Assembly: GCA_031547885.1 (NCBI GenBank)
Contig: JAVBRO010000016.1
Span: 1 to 64,000 of the forward strand
Source: UBA940 sp031547885
GTDB lineage: Bacteria > Bacteroidota > Bacteroidia > Bacteroidales > Rikenellaceae
Length of the DNA stretch: 64,000 nucleotides
Reading direction: 5' to 3'
The notes beneath the pieces were generated by a model, which was not told the DNA's origin, searched no databases, and worked only from the letters and a program-made list of their open reading frames with translations. Shown piece by piece: positions 23,676-32,541 of the stretch. The position numbers and the translations under genes are program-made. Position 1 is the stretch's first letter; the number at the start of each line of letters is the position of its first letter.

Positions 23676-25040
23676 ATGGTAAACTTTGATCTGGCAATAA
23701 TCGGCGGCGGTCCGGCGGGCTATGTGGCGGCCGAACGTGCAGGGGCGAAAGGCCTCAGCACCATACTTTTCGAGAAGCGCGAACTTGGCGGCGTGTGTCT
23801 AAACGAGGGCTGTATCCCCACCAAGACGATGCTCTACAGTGCGAAAATCTATGACAGCGCTGTCCACGGCAGCAAATACGGCATAAAGGCCGAGGGGGTG
23901 ACGTTCGACTACGGCGCCATCGTTAGCCGCAAGAACAAGATCGTGCGCAAACTCGTGCTGGGTGTGGCCGGAAAAATGAAAGAGCACGGCGTGACGGTCG
24001 TAAAGGGCGAGGCTTATATAAAAGGACGCTCGGACCAGGGCATCGAAATCACCTCAGGCGAAGAAACGCTCACGGCGACAAACCTGCTGATCTGCACCGG
24101 TTCTGAGGCTTTCGTGCCGCCGATTCCCGGAGTGGCTGAAGCCGGCGATATCGTACTGACGAACCGCGAGATACTGGCGCTTAAAGAGAAGCCTGGGTCG
24201 CTGGTTGTGATCGGCGGCGGGGTTATCGGAATGGAGTTCGCCAGCTACTTCAATTCGCTCGACACGCAGGTGACGGTAGTCGAGATGCTGCCGGAGATAC
24301 TGGGCCAAAACGATGCGGAGATCGCGGCGATGCTGCGCGCCATCTACGCGAAGAAAGGCATTGCGTTCAACCTTTCATGTAAGGTCACGAAGTTAGACGG
24401 CCACGATGTCTATTTCATAGATGCCGAAGGTAATGAGCAGAAAGTGACGGGCGACAGGATACTGATGAGCGTTGGCCGCAGGGCGGTGACGGGAGGGTTC
24501 GGACTTGAAAACCTGGGCGTTGAGCTCGATCGCGGCGGCATAAAAGTGAACGAAAAGATGCAGACAAACATTCCGAACGTCTATGCGGCGGGCGACGTGA
24601 CCGGTTTTTCGATGCTGGCACACACGGCTTCGCGCGAGGGCGAGGTGGTTGTCAACAATCTCACCGGGCGGAAAGACGCGATGCGCTACAATGCCATTCC
24701 CGGCGTGGTCTACACCAATCCCGAGGTAGCTTCGGTGGGGCTGACGCTCGACGCGGCAAAAGCCAAAGGCATTGCGGCGCGCGAACTGAAACTCCCGATG
24801 GCCTATGCGGGGCGTTTCGTAGCCGAAAACGAGGGCGGCGAGGGAGTATGCAAAGTGGTCGTGGGCGAGAAACACGGCGAAGTTCTTGGTGTTCACATGA
24901 TCGGCAACCCGTCGAGCGAGATCATCTGGGGCGCCTGCCAGGCGATCGAACAGGAGATGACCGTCGCCGAACTGCAGGAAGTTGTCTTCCCTCATCCGAC
25001 CGTCAGCGAAATAATCAAGGAAACCGTTTTTACATTTTGA
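23676..25040 (+). CDS. lpdA: Dihydrolipoamide dehydrogenase (E3)
   Basis: This 454-residue flavoprotein reoxidises the lipoyl group with NAD+. FAD motif IIGGGPAGYVAA is at 8-19, redox disulfide Cys41/Cys46 in CLNEGC, NAD motif VIGGGVIGMEFAS in the middle. The C-terminal His-Glu dyad region is FPHPTVSEI. It forms a complex with the E2 upstream and the fused E1 downstream. It is separated from both by AT-rich repeat spacers. Confidence 0.93.
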   Translation: MVNFDLAIIGGGPAGYVAAERAGAKGLSTILFEKRELGGVCLNEGCIPTKTMLYSAKIYDSAVHGSKYGIKAEGVTFDYGAIVSRKNKIVRKLVLGVAGKMKEHGVTVVKGEAYIKGRSDQGIEITSGEETLTATNLLICTGSEAFVPPIPGVAEAGDIVLTNREILALKEKPGSLVVIGGGVIGMEFASYFNSLDTQVTVVEMLPEILGQNDAEIAAMLRAIYAKKGIAFNLSCKVTKLDGHDVYFIDAEGNEQKVTGDRILMSVGRRAVTGGFGLENLGVELDRGGIKVNEKMQTNIPNVYAAGDVTGFSMLAHTASREGEVVVNNLTGRKDAMRYNAIPGVVYTNPEVASVGLTLDAAKAKGIAARELKLPMAYAGRFVAENEGGEGVCKVVVGEKHGEVLGVHMIGNPSSEIIWGACQAIEQEMTVAELQEVVFPHPTVSEIIKETVFTF

Positions 25041-25047
25041 TTCAGAA

Positions 25048-25077
25048 TCGTAATTCGTAATTTTTAATTCGTAATTG
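25048..25077. repeat. Interrupted CGTAATT word repeats
   Basis: Three CGTAATT copies with a TTTAATT interruption fill most of the 44-bp E3-E1 junction. Confidence 0.85.
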
Positions 25078-25084
25078 AAATTTT

Positions 25085-27562
25085 ATGCCTAAGAGCCAAC
25101 CTATCGATCCTTCGAAACAGAGGGCGAAAAGCGAAATAAAATTCACGCCGATACCCGTAAACGCCTACTCGAAAACCGCAAAGGATGAGTTGGCGGCAGG
25201 CAATTTCACAAGAGATGAACTCGTGCGCATCTACCGCGACATGTCGGTCATCCGCGAGTTCGAGACCATGCTTCACCTTGTGAAAACTACTGGCGCATAT
25301 AACGGCGTAGAGTACAATAATCCCGGCCCGGCGCACCTCTCGGCGGGACAGGAAGCGGCGGCAGTCGGCATGGCTTACACGCTGACGGTCGACGACTACA
25401 TTTTCGGCTCGCACCGCAGCCACGGCGAAATCCTGGCCAAAGGCCTGCGCACTATCGAGCAGATGGACGAGTCGGAACTCACCAAAATAATGGACAGTTT
25501 CTGGGATGGGGCAACAGTAGAGGTTGTGAAAAAAGGTTTCACAGGCACGACCAAAGAACTCGGTATGCGTTTTCTTTTGTACGGCGCTTTGGCCGAGATT
25601 TTCGCCCGCGAGACCGGCTTCAACAAAGGCCTGGGTGGAAGCATGCACACGTTCTTCACCCCGTTCGGCATCTATCCCAACAACGCCATCGTGGGCGGAA
25701 GCGGCGCGATCGCCGTGGGGGCCGCCCTGTATAAAAAAGTGAACCGCAAGCCCGGTATTGTCATAGCCAACCTGGGCGACGCCTCGATGGCGTGCGGACC
25801 GGTCTGGGAAGGACTTTCGTTCGCCGCGATGGACCAGTTCAAACAGCTTTGGGAAGGCGATATGAAGGGCGGCCTGCCTTTCGTGCTGAACATCATGAAC
25901 AACCAGTACGGCATGGGTGGTCAGACCTGCGGCGAGACTATGGGCTACGACGTTGCGGCGCGTATCGGTGCGGGCGTTAATCCCGAACAGATGCACGCCG
26001 AGCGCGTCGACGGCTACAATCCGCTGGCCGTGATCGAAGCCTACCGCCGCAAGCGCCCCATTATGGAAAAAGGCGACGGTCCGGTACTTTTAGACGTCCT
26101 GACGTATCGTTACAGCGGCCACTCGCCCTCGGACGCCTCTTCGTACCGCACCAAGGATGAGATCGAGGCATGGGAAGCACAAGACTGCATATTAGGTTAC
26201 GCCAAGCAGTTGATCGAGGGCGGAATCGCAAGCCAGAAAGAACTCGACGCAATCCAGACCGAGGTTAAGAACGTGATGTTCGAGACCTTCAAACTGGCGA
26301 TCGACGACGACCTGTCGCCCCGCATGGACCTGCACAAAAACCCGGAACTTCTGGGTACGATGATATTTTCGAACGGTTCGGCCGACACCATGTCGCCGGG
26401 CGTCACGCCGGATGTCAACCACCCGCTGAGTGAGAATCCGCGCGTCCGACAGATCGCCGGAAAGAGCCGTTTCGTGACCGATGCCGAGGGGAAACCCGTC
26501 TCCAAGATGAAGCAGTACCAGCTTCGCGACGGGATTTTCGAGGCTATCGCCGACCGTTTCTATAAAGACGCTTCGCTGGTGGCCTACGGTGAGGAGAACC
26601 GCGACTGGGGAGGAGCGTTCGCTGTTTACCGCGGGCTGACCGAAGCGCTGCCCTACCACCGCCTGTTCAATTCACCCATCGCCGAAGCCGCAATAGTCGG
26701 AACTGCAATCGGTTACGCCATGTGCGGCGGCCGCGTTATCCCCGAGATCATGTACTGCGACTTTCTGGGGCGCTGCGGCGACGAAGTGTTCAACCAGCTG
26801 CCCAAATGGCAGGCGATGAGCGGCAACCTGCTGAAAATGCCGGTAATACTGAGGGTCTCGGTCGGGTCGAAGTACGGCGCGCAACACTCCCAGGACTGGA
26901 CCTCGCTCTGCACCCACATCCCGGGCCTGAAAGTCGTCTTCCCGGTCACGCCTTACGACGCGAAAGGTCTTATGAATAGTGCATTGCAGGGTACAGACCC
27001 GGTTGTTTTCTTCGAAAGCCAGCGCATCTACGAGATCGGGGAGCAGTTCCACGAGGGGGGCGTTCCGGAAGGGTATTATGAGATACCGTTCGGCGAACCC
27101 GATGTGAAACGCGCCGGAAAGGACATCACGATCCTCACGATCGGCGCAACGCTATATCGCGCACTCAAAGCTGCCGAAGAGCTTGAGAAAAAATATGGCA
27201 TAAGCGCCGAGGTTATCGACGCGCGTTCACTGGTCCCGTTCAACTACGAACCGGTCATCGCCTCGATCAAAAAGACAGGCCGCATCGTCATCGCTTCCGA
27301 CGCCTCGTCGCGCGGTTCGTTCCTGAACGACCTCGCGCGCAACATCACCGAACTCGCTTTCGACGAACTTGATGCGCCCCCTGTTGTTGTCGGTTCGCGC
27401 AACTGGATCACTCCGGCCTACGAACTCGAGGATGCGTTCTTTCCGCAGCCGTCGTGGATCATCGACGCTATCCATGAAAAGATCGAGCCTCTGAAAGGGC
27501 ATGTTCCGACCGCTAACTTCACCGATGGCGAACAGATCCGCCGTTCAAAATTAGGAATCTAA
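25085..27562 (+). CDS. Fused E1 alpha-beta thiamine-diphosphate 2-oxoacid/acetoin-type dehydrogenase
   Basis: This 825-residue protein joins the alpha half (to about residue 430) and the beta half (about 475-825) of a ThDP-dependent E1. The alpha half has GSHRSHGEILAKG, HTFFTPFGI and the ThDP motif GDAS...MNNQYGMGG. The beta half has GEENRDWGGAFAV (catalytic Glu) and SPIAEAAIVGTAIG. It would decarboxylate a 2-oxoacid, or cleave an acetoin-like compound, and pass the acyl group to E2. Fused E1 proteins are often annotated as branched-chain or acetoin dehydrogenases, but substrate specificity is uncertain. Context suggests a product of the aldolases downstream. Confidence 0.9.
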   Translation: MPKSQPIDPSKQRAKSEIKFTPIPVNAYSKTAKDELAAGNFTRDELVRIYRDMSVIREFETMLHLVKTTGAYNGVEYNNPGPAHLSAGQEAAAVGMAYTLTVDDYIFGSHRSHGEILAKGLRTIEQMDESELTKIMDSFWDGATVEVVKKGFTGTTKELGMRFLLYGALAEIFARETGFNKGLGGSMHTFFTPFGIYPNNAIVGGSGAIAVGAALYKKVNRKPGIVIANLGDASMACGPVWEGLSFAAMDQFKQLWEGDMKGGLPFVLNIMNNQYGMGGQTCGETMGYDVAARIGAGVNPEQMHAERVDGYNPLAVIEAYRRKRPIMEKGDGPVLLDVLTYRYSGHSPSDASSYRTKDEIEAWEAQDCILGYAKQLIEGGIASQKELDAIQTEVKNVMFETFKLAIDDDLSPRMDLHKNPELLGTMIFSNGSADTMSPGVTPDVNHPLSENPRVRQIAGKSRFVTDAEGKPVSKMKQYQLRDGIFEAIADRFYKDASLVAYGEENRDWGGAFAVYRGLTEALPYHRLFNSPIAEAAIVGTAIGYAMCGGRVIPEIMYCDFLGRCGDEVFNQLPKWQAMSGNLLKMPVILRVSVGSKYGAQHSQDWTSLCTHIPGLKVVFPVTPYDAKGLMNSALQGTDPVVFFESQRIYEIGEQFHEGGVPEGYYEIPFGEPDVKRAGKDITILTIGATLYRALKAAEELEKKYGISAEVIDARSLVPFNYEPVIASIKKTGRIVIASDASSRGSFLNDLARNITELAFDELDAPPVVVGSRNWITPAYELEDAFFPQPSWIIDAIHEKIEPLKGHVPTANFTDGEQIRRSKLGI

Positions 27563-27564
27563 TT

Positions 27565-27639
27565 TAATGGTTAATGATAAATGGTTAATGATAATTCTGC
27601 TATTTTATCTATTTTTTAACCATTGACCATTAATCATTC
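27565..27639. repeat. Word-repeat inverted spacer (TTAATGGTTAATGAT type)
   Basis: The left part repeats AATGGTTAATGATAA; the right part reads TTAACCATTGACCATTAATC, complementary to it. It lies between the E1 stop and the duplicated PHP gene start. Confidence 0.85.
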
Positions 27640-27647
27640 TTTAAGTT

Positions 27648-27803
27648 ATGACAAACGTAAACGCCCATCTGCACACCCCCTGGTCGTTCAGGTCGGAACG
27701 CCGTCGGCGGTTTAGCAAGAATGTCATTCCGAACCGACGCTCGCAGCGGGAGCAGAGATTGTTTACAAGCTATGCCCCGCAAGAAGGAGGAAAACGAAGT
27801 TAA
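27648..27803 (+). pseudogene. Duplicated 5' fragment of the PHP gene
   Basis: ATG 27648 opens MTNVNAHLHTPWSF, nearly identical to the start of the PHP protein at 27857 (MINVNAHLHTPWSF). About 44 nt align with four differences, three of them synonymous. Homology then stops. The frame runs on through a REP-like element to a TAA at 27801-27803 (51 codons). It is probably a truncated copy rather than a working gene. Confidence 0.75.
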
Positions 27804-27840
27804 CCGGAACGAAGTGAAGTGTGAGGAATCTACCTTATAG
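27723..27840. repeat. REP-like element between the PHP fragment and the PHP gene
   Basis: It begins GTCATTCCGAACC and ends GAGGAATCTACCTTATAG, the same ends as the elements at 37692-37814 and 61711-61810. It contains CTATGCCCCGCAAGAAGGAGG, related to the stretch near 153-175. Confidence 0.7.
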
Positions 27841-27856
27841 GTTAATGAATTTGAAT

Positions 27857-28987
27857 ATGATAAACGTAAACGCCCACCTGCATACACCCTGGTCGTTCAG
27901 CGCCTTTGAGAGCGTCGGGCAGGCCCTCGACATGGCGGGGGCGCAGAACGTGAAAGTGGTAGGCATCAACGACTTCTACTCGACCGGCGGATACGCCGAG
28001 TGGGCCGACGGATGCCGCGCACGGAAACTATACCCGCTGTTCAATATAGAGATGATAAGCCTCGACGAGCAGTTCCAGCGCGAGGGCCTTCGCGTCAACG
28101 ATCCCGGAAATCCCGGCCGTACATATATGAGCGGCAAGGGATTGGCCAATCCGGCCCGTATTCCCGAGCCTTACGCATCGAAACTTACAGCCGTGAGGGA
28201 AGAGTCGAACGCCCAAGTGCGGGCAATGTGCACCAAACTGAACGCACTTTTGAAGTCGGTCGGCGCGGGCTTCACTCTCGACATCGAAGAGATAGAAAAG
28301 AGTCTCACAAAAGGCAATATCCGCGAGCGGCATCTTGCCAAAGCTCTCCGGATGGCGGTCTACGAACAGGTTGCGGACGATGCCGGCCGGAAGATTTTAC
28401 TTGAGAAATTTTTTGGCACAAGACCCCTTAAATCGGCCATAAGCGACTTTGCAGGCGTGGAGAACGAGATACGCGGCAATTTGCTTAAAGCTGGCGGCGC
28501 GGCGTTCGTCCCAGAGGAGCCTAAAGCGTTCCTGCCCGTGGAGGATGTCGTTGCCATAATCGAGGCGGCGGGCGGGATCCCGACTTATCCGTTCCTTGCC
28601 GACGACGCGGGCGGCAATTTCACCGACTTCGAAGGCGACCTTGAAAAAGCCGCCGAGACGCTAAAAAGTCGCGGCATCCACAGCGTCGAGTTCATCACGA
28701 CGCGCAACAGCACGGATGTGTTGGAACGCTACTCAAAATGGCTGTGGAACAACGGCTTTGCGATCACTTTTGGCAGCGAGCACAACACCCCGGCGATGGA
28801 ACCGATAGAGCTTTTCGCCCGCGGCGGCAAAGAACTGACGCCGTTTCTAAAGGAGATAAACTACAAAGGGGCATGCATCATTGCGGCGCATCAGGACATT
28901 TACGCCCGCACCGGCACCCTTTACGACCCAGCGCAACGCAATGAATACATTACATTGGGTGACAAACTGATACAGGAAGCTATTTAA
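27857..28987 (+). CDS. PHP-domain metal-dependent hydrolase-like protein
   Basis: The 376-residue protein is taken from ATG 27857, because the duplicated fragment upstream starts at the equivalent ATG; ATG 27845 is also possible. The N-terminus NVNAHLHTPWSFSAF carries the first H-x-H metal motif of PHP phosphoesterases, followed by VVGINDFYST. Later likely ligands are FNIEM, FITTRN and FGSEHNTPAM. PHP proteins hydrolyse phosphate esters or act as nucleases. In this catabolic cluster a sugar-phosphate phosphatase is a reasonable guess, but no family member of this length is characterised to my knowledge. It is flanked by REP-like elements. Confidence 0.8.
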   Translation: MINVNAHLHTPWSFSAFESVGQALDMAGAQNVKVVGINDFYSTGGYAEWADGCRARKLYPLFNIEMISLDEQFQREGLRVNDPGNPGRTYMSGKGLANPARIPEPYASKLTAVREESNAQVRAMCTKLNALLKSVGAGFTLDIEEIEKSLTKGNIRERHLAKALRMAVYEQVADDAGRKILLEKFFGTRPLKSAISDFAGVENEIRGNLLKAGGAAFVPEEPKAFLPVEDVVAIIEAAGGIPTYPFLADDAGGNFTDFEGDLEKAAETLKSRGIHSVEFITTRNSTDVLERYSKWLWNNGFAITFGSEHNTPAMEPIELFARGGKELTPFLKEINYKGACIIAAHQDIYARTGTLYDPAQRNEYITLGDKLIQEAI

Positions 28988-28988
28988 G

Positions 28989-29104
28989 GTCATCCCGAGC
29001 GAGGGCGGCGCAGTAAGATACATTTCTTCAAAACGGCCCACCGCCCGACGAGGGAACTACCTTATAATTTAGCGACAGATTCCTCACATAAAGTTCAGAA
29101 TGAC
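28989..29104. repeat. REP-like element
   Basis: GTCATCCCGAGCGAGGGCGGCGCAGTAAGATAC at the left and CGACGAGGGAACTACCTTATA closely match the element at 19931-20008; a GATTCCTCAC...CAGAATGAC end follows. It occupies the junction between the PHP and aldolase-SDR genes. Confidence 0.85.
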
Positions 29105-29133
29105 ATTTTGGGGACGAGCTAAATAGAGGCAAA

Positions 29134-31071
29134 ATGAAAGAGCTACAACAACTTGTCGAAATATCGCGCCACTACGGCGCCGACAGCCGCTACGTCATCG
29201 CAGGCGGCGGGAACACTTCGTACAAAACGGCGGACCGGCTGTGGGTCAAGGCGAGCGGACACACGCTTGCAACCATCACTGAGGATGGTTTTGCGGTGCT
29301 CGACCGCGCCAAACTGGCCGTCATCGGCGAAAAACAGTACAGCGCCGACACTGCCCTGCGCGAGGAAGAGGTCAAGCAGGACCTGGCCGCAGCGTGCATA
29401 ACAAAGGAGCGCCGTCCGAGCGTCGAGACCTCGATGCACAACTCGATTTCCGCGCCTTTCGTGGTGCATCTTCACCCCACGATGGTCAATGCGCTGATGT
29501 CGTCCAACCGCGCGGAAGAGCTGACGAAAGAGATTTTCGGCGACCGCGTACTTTACATTCCCTACACCGACCCGGGCTACGTGCTTTTCAAAAAGGTCGA
29601 TGACGGTGTGTGCGCACACAAAGCGCGCCACGGCCGGGAACCGCGCATAATAATGCTTCAGAATCACGGTATTTTCGTGAGCGGCGACACTCCCGAAGAG
29701 ATCATGAAAACTTACGGCGAAGTCCTGGAAGCCATCGAGACGCGCGTCACGGAGCCCCTGCCCGTCGGGAGCCGCGATGTGTGCGCACACGCAATAGATG
29801 TGGTTCCGGCTCTGCGGATGATGCTGGGAGGAAAAACGCTCAAAACCACCAATTCAGCTCTCATAGAGTATTTTACGGAATCCGCGGAAAATTTCGGCGC
29901 AGCGAGCCGCCCGTTCACGCCCGACATGAGCGTCTACTGCAAATCGAACTATATCTACTCGGAAAAAGCGGATGCGAACGACATCGGAAAGCAGATAGAA
30001 GACTACCGCGCGAAATTCGGCTATGACCCGAAAGTCATTATGATAAAGGGCATTGGGTTGGTTGCATGCGGCGACAATGCGGCGGGGGCGGATATTATCA
30101 CTGACGTCTACACCGATATGCTGAAGGTGGCCTGGCTGGCCCGTTCATTCGGCGGCCCGCACCCCATGACCGACGCCCAGATCGGCTTCATAGATAACTG
30201 GGAAGTCGAAAATTACCGCCGTGCGGTGAGTACGGGATGGGCTTCGGGGCGCGTCGAGAACAAAATAATCATCGTCACGGGTGCCGCACAGGGATTCGGT
30301 GAGGGGATCGCCCGCTGCCTCATGGCCCAGGGTGCGAACATCGTCGTGGCCGACCTCAACGAGGAGGCAGGGCGAAAAACGGCTGACAGCCTTAATGTTG
30401 CAGCGAAAAAGAACCGTGCGATCTTCGTCAAAACCAATGTCGCCGAACCCGAAAGCCTTGCCAACCTGATCCGCGAGACCGTGCGGGAGTTCGGCGGGCT
30501 GGACGTTTTCGTCAGCAATGCAGGGGTCCTGCGGGCCGGAAGCATCGACGCAATGACGGCCGAAACGTTCGATTTCGTGACAAAAATCAACTACAACGCA
30601 TATTTTTATTGCGTTCAGGCGGCTGCCCCGGTGATGAAGCTCCAAAACCGCTACGCGCCGGAAAACTACGGCGATATCGTGCAGATAAATTCGAAATCGG
30701 GACTGCGCGGCTCGAAAGCCAATTTCGCATATGCCGGTGGAAAGTTTGGCGGGATCGGCCTCACGCAGTCTTTCGCGCTGGAACTCGCGCCGTTTCGCAT
30801 CAAGGTCAACTCGGTCTGCCCGGGCAACTTCTACGAAGGTCCGCTGTGGAGCGACCCCGAGAACGGCCTGTTCATGCAGTATCTGGCTGCCGGAAAGGTT
30901 CCGGGTGCGAAAACCGTCGAGGATGTCCGCAATTACTATATGTCGCAGGTGCCGATGGGCAAGGGAACAGGCCCCGAAGACGTCACGCGGGCGATCCTGT
31001 ACCTCATAGAACAGACCTGCGAAACCGGCCAGGCGCTGCCCGTTACGGGTGGTCAAGTGATGCTTAGCTAA
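29134..31071 (+). CDS. Bifunctional class II aldolase / short-chain dehydrogenase
   Basis: This 645-residue protein has an N-terminal class II aldolase/adducin domain (residues 1-220; zinc ligands in VVHLHPT and LQNHGIFV), a linker, then an SDR domain from about 370. The SDR part shows GAAQGFGEGIA (NAD fold), SNAGVLR and the catalytic Tyr-Lys in YAGGKFGG. This layout is that of proteins annotated as rhamnulose-1-phosphate aldolase/lactaldehyde dehydrogenase, and of related aldolase-SDR fusions. It would cleave a ketose phosphate and oxidise or reduce a product or precursor. It is the central enzyme of the cluster; true substrate is unproven. Confidence 0.85.
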   Translation: MKELQQLVEISRHYGADSRYVIAGGGNTSYKTADRLWVKASGHTLATITEDGFAVLDRAKLAVIGEKQYSADTALREEEVKQDLAAACITKERRPSVETSMHNSISAPFVVHLHPTMVNALMSSNRAEELTKEIFGDRVLYIPYTDPGYVLFKKVDDGVCAHKARHGREPRIIMLQNHGIFVSGDTPEEIMKTYGEVLEAIETRVTEPLPVGSRDVCAHAIDVVPALRMMLGGKTLKTTNSALIEYFTESAENFGAASRPFTPDMSVYCKSNYIYSEKADANDIGKQIEDYRAKFGYDPKVIMIKGIGLVACGDNAAGADIITDVYTDMLKVAWLARSFGGPHPMTDAQIGFIDNWEVENYRRAVSTGWASGRVENKIIIVTGAAQGFGEGIARCLMAQGANIVVADLNEEAGRKTADSLNVAAKKNRAIFVKTNVAEPESLANLIRETVREFGGLDVFVSNAGVLRAGSIDAMTAETFDFVTKINYNAYFYCVQAAAPVMKLQNRYAPENYGDIVQINSKSGLRGSKANFAYAGGKFGGIGLTQSFALELAPFRIKVNSVCPGNFYEGPLWSDPENGLFMQYLAAGKVPGAKTVEDVRNYYMSQVPMGKGTGPEDVTRAILYLIEQTCETGQALPVTGGQVMLS

Positions 31072-31073
31072 AA

Positions 31074-31101
31074 AATTACGAATTACGAATTACGAATTAC
31101 G
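31074..31101. repeat. Four exact tandem AATTACG heptamers
   Basis: Four perfect copies lie directly after the aldolase-SDR stop, followed by AATTATAAT. An identical four-copy tract is at 43376-43403. Confidence 0.95.
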
Positions 31102-31178
31102 AATTATAATACAAAAAAAAAACGCCGATTACGCCATAATATTTCACATCTACTTTTCCATCTTTCATTTCGAATACA

Positions 31179-32444
31179 ATGAAAACAAAAGCGGTAAGGC
31201 TGTATGGCCAAAACGATCTCCGGCTGGAGGAGTTCGAACTGCCGGAGATAAATGACAGTGAGATCCTTGCGAAAGTCGTGTGCGACAGCATCTGCATGTC
31301 GTCGTACAAGGCCGTGCACGAGGCCGACGTGCATAAGCGCGTACCGAGGGATATAGCGCAGAATCCCGTGATCATCGGCCACGAATTCGCGGGCGAGATA
31401 GTGGAAGTGGGCGCGCGGTGGCAGTCTAAATTCACACCGGGCGACAAATTCTCCATACAGCCCGCGATGAACCACCCCGGGGGTCCTGTCGGGATACTGA
31501 GCGCACCCGGATACTCCTACAAATACGCCGGCGGCGACGCGACCTATGTGGTCATCCCGTCCGAAGTGATGGAACAGGATTGCCTTCTGCGCTTCGAGGG
31601 CGAGGGTTTTTACCGCGCGTCGCTCTCCGAGCCGCTGGCCTGCGTGATAGGAGCCATGCACGCCAACTACCACACCGCGCCCGGTTCGTACGTCCACAAA
31701 ATGGGCATAGCCGAGGGCGGGAATATGGCCATTCTGGCTGGTGTAGGTCCGATGGGACTGGCGGCGATCAATGTTGCCATCCACCGCGACCGCATGCCGA
31801 AACTACTGGTCATCACCGATATAGACCAGACGCGCCTCGACCGTGCGGCATCGCTGTATTCTCCGGCCGAAGCTGCGAAACAGGGTATCGACCTGCGTTA
31901 CGTCAACACCTCGGGGATGGATGACGTTGCGGCGGGACTTCGCGAAATAACGAACGGGCGCGGCTATGACGACGTTTTTGTCTTCGCACCGGTCACGCCG
32001 GTCGTCGAACAGGCCGATACGATCCTTGCCGTCGACGGCTGCCTCAACTTCTTCGCAGGTCCGGCGAACCCGGATTTCAGCGCCAGGTTTAACTTCTACA
32101 ACGTGCATTACGCCTCGACCCACGTCGCCGGGACAAGCGGCGGAAATGCCGACGACATGCGCGAAGGGATCGAAATGATGGGCCGCGGACTCGATCCGGC
32201 CGGACTCGTCACCCACATCGGAGGACTCGACGCGGTGATCGACACAACCATGCGCCTGACGGAGATCCCGGGCGGCAAGAAACTGATATACACCCATATC
32301 GAAATGTCGCTCACGGCCATTTCAGACTTTGCCGAACGCGGAAAGAGCGATCCGCTGTTCGCCGCGCTCGACGAAATATGCAGCCGCAACAACGGGCTGT
32401 GGTCGGTGGAAGCTGAAAAATACCTTTTAGCAAATATAAAATAA
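31179..32444 (+). CDS. Zinc-dependent medium-chain dehydrogenase, SorE (L-sorbose-1-phosphate reductase)-like
   Basis: This 421-residue MDR-family protein carries catalytic-domain CDSICMSSYKAV and GHEFAGEIVEVG (GHE zinc motif). The NAD fold is in LAGVGPMGLAAI, and the tail motif is HVAGTSGGNADDM. It closely resembles proteins annotated as L-sorbose 1-phosphate reductase. In this setting it would interconvert a keto group and an alcohol on a phosphorylated sugar or C3 fragment. A substrate call would be guesswork. It lies between an AATTACG tract and a REP-like element. Confidence 0.8.
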   Translation: MKTKAVRLYGQNDLRLEEFELPEINDSEILAKVVCDSICMSSYKAVHEADVHKRVPRDIAQNPVIIGHEFAGEIVEVGARWQSKFTPGDKFSIQPAMNHPGGPVGILSAPGYSYKYAGGDATYVVIPSEVMEQDCLLRFEGEGFYRASLSEPLACVIGAMHANYHTAPGSYVHKMGIAEGGNMAILAGVGPMGLAAINVAIHRDRMPKLLVITDIDQTRLDRAASLYSPAEAAKQGIDLRYVNTSGMDDVAAGLREITNGRGYDDVFVFAPVTPVVEQADTILAVDGCLNFFAGPANPDFSARFNFYNVHYASTHVAGTSGGNADDMREGIEMMGRGLDPAGLVTHIGGLDAVIDTTMRLTEIPGGKKLIYTHIEMSLTAISDFAERGKSDPLFAALDEICSRNNGLWSVEAEKYLLANIK

Positions 32445-32450
32445 TACAAG

Positions 32451-32525
32451 GAAGATTCCTCGTCACTTCGTTTCCCTCGGAATGACATTATTGAGGTCAT
32501 CCCGAACCTTGCGTGAGGGATCTGC
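32451..32525. repeat. REP-like half elements
   Basis: GATTCCTCGTCACTTCG...CCTCGGAATGAC (right half of the 37692-37814 type), then GTCATCCCGAACC...GAGGGATCT. They fill the junction before the two-domain aldolase gene. Confidence 0.8.
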
Positions 32526-32541
32526 TAAATAAATCAAAAAA

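Noticed and set aside
22263..27562. Housekeeping pyruvate dehydrogenase operon
   Set aside because: The fused E1, the divergent GntR repressor and linkage to aldolases and rhamnose genes argue for a dedicated catabolic complex; the possibility cannot be fully excluded.
27648..27803. A functional 51-codon leader peptide for the PHP gene
   Set aside because: After 15 codons the frame is REP-element sequence rich in Arg; gene-start duplication explains it better, though conservation was not checked.
31179..32444. Calling this gene threonine or sorbitol dehydrogenase
   Set aside because: Overall pattern fits the SorE-like branch better; the exact substrate is not determinable, so no gene symbol was assigned.
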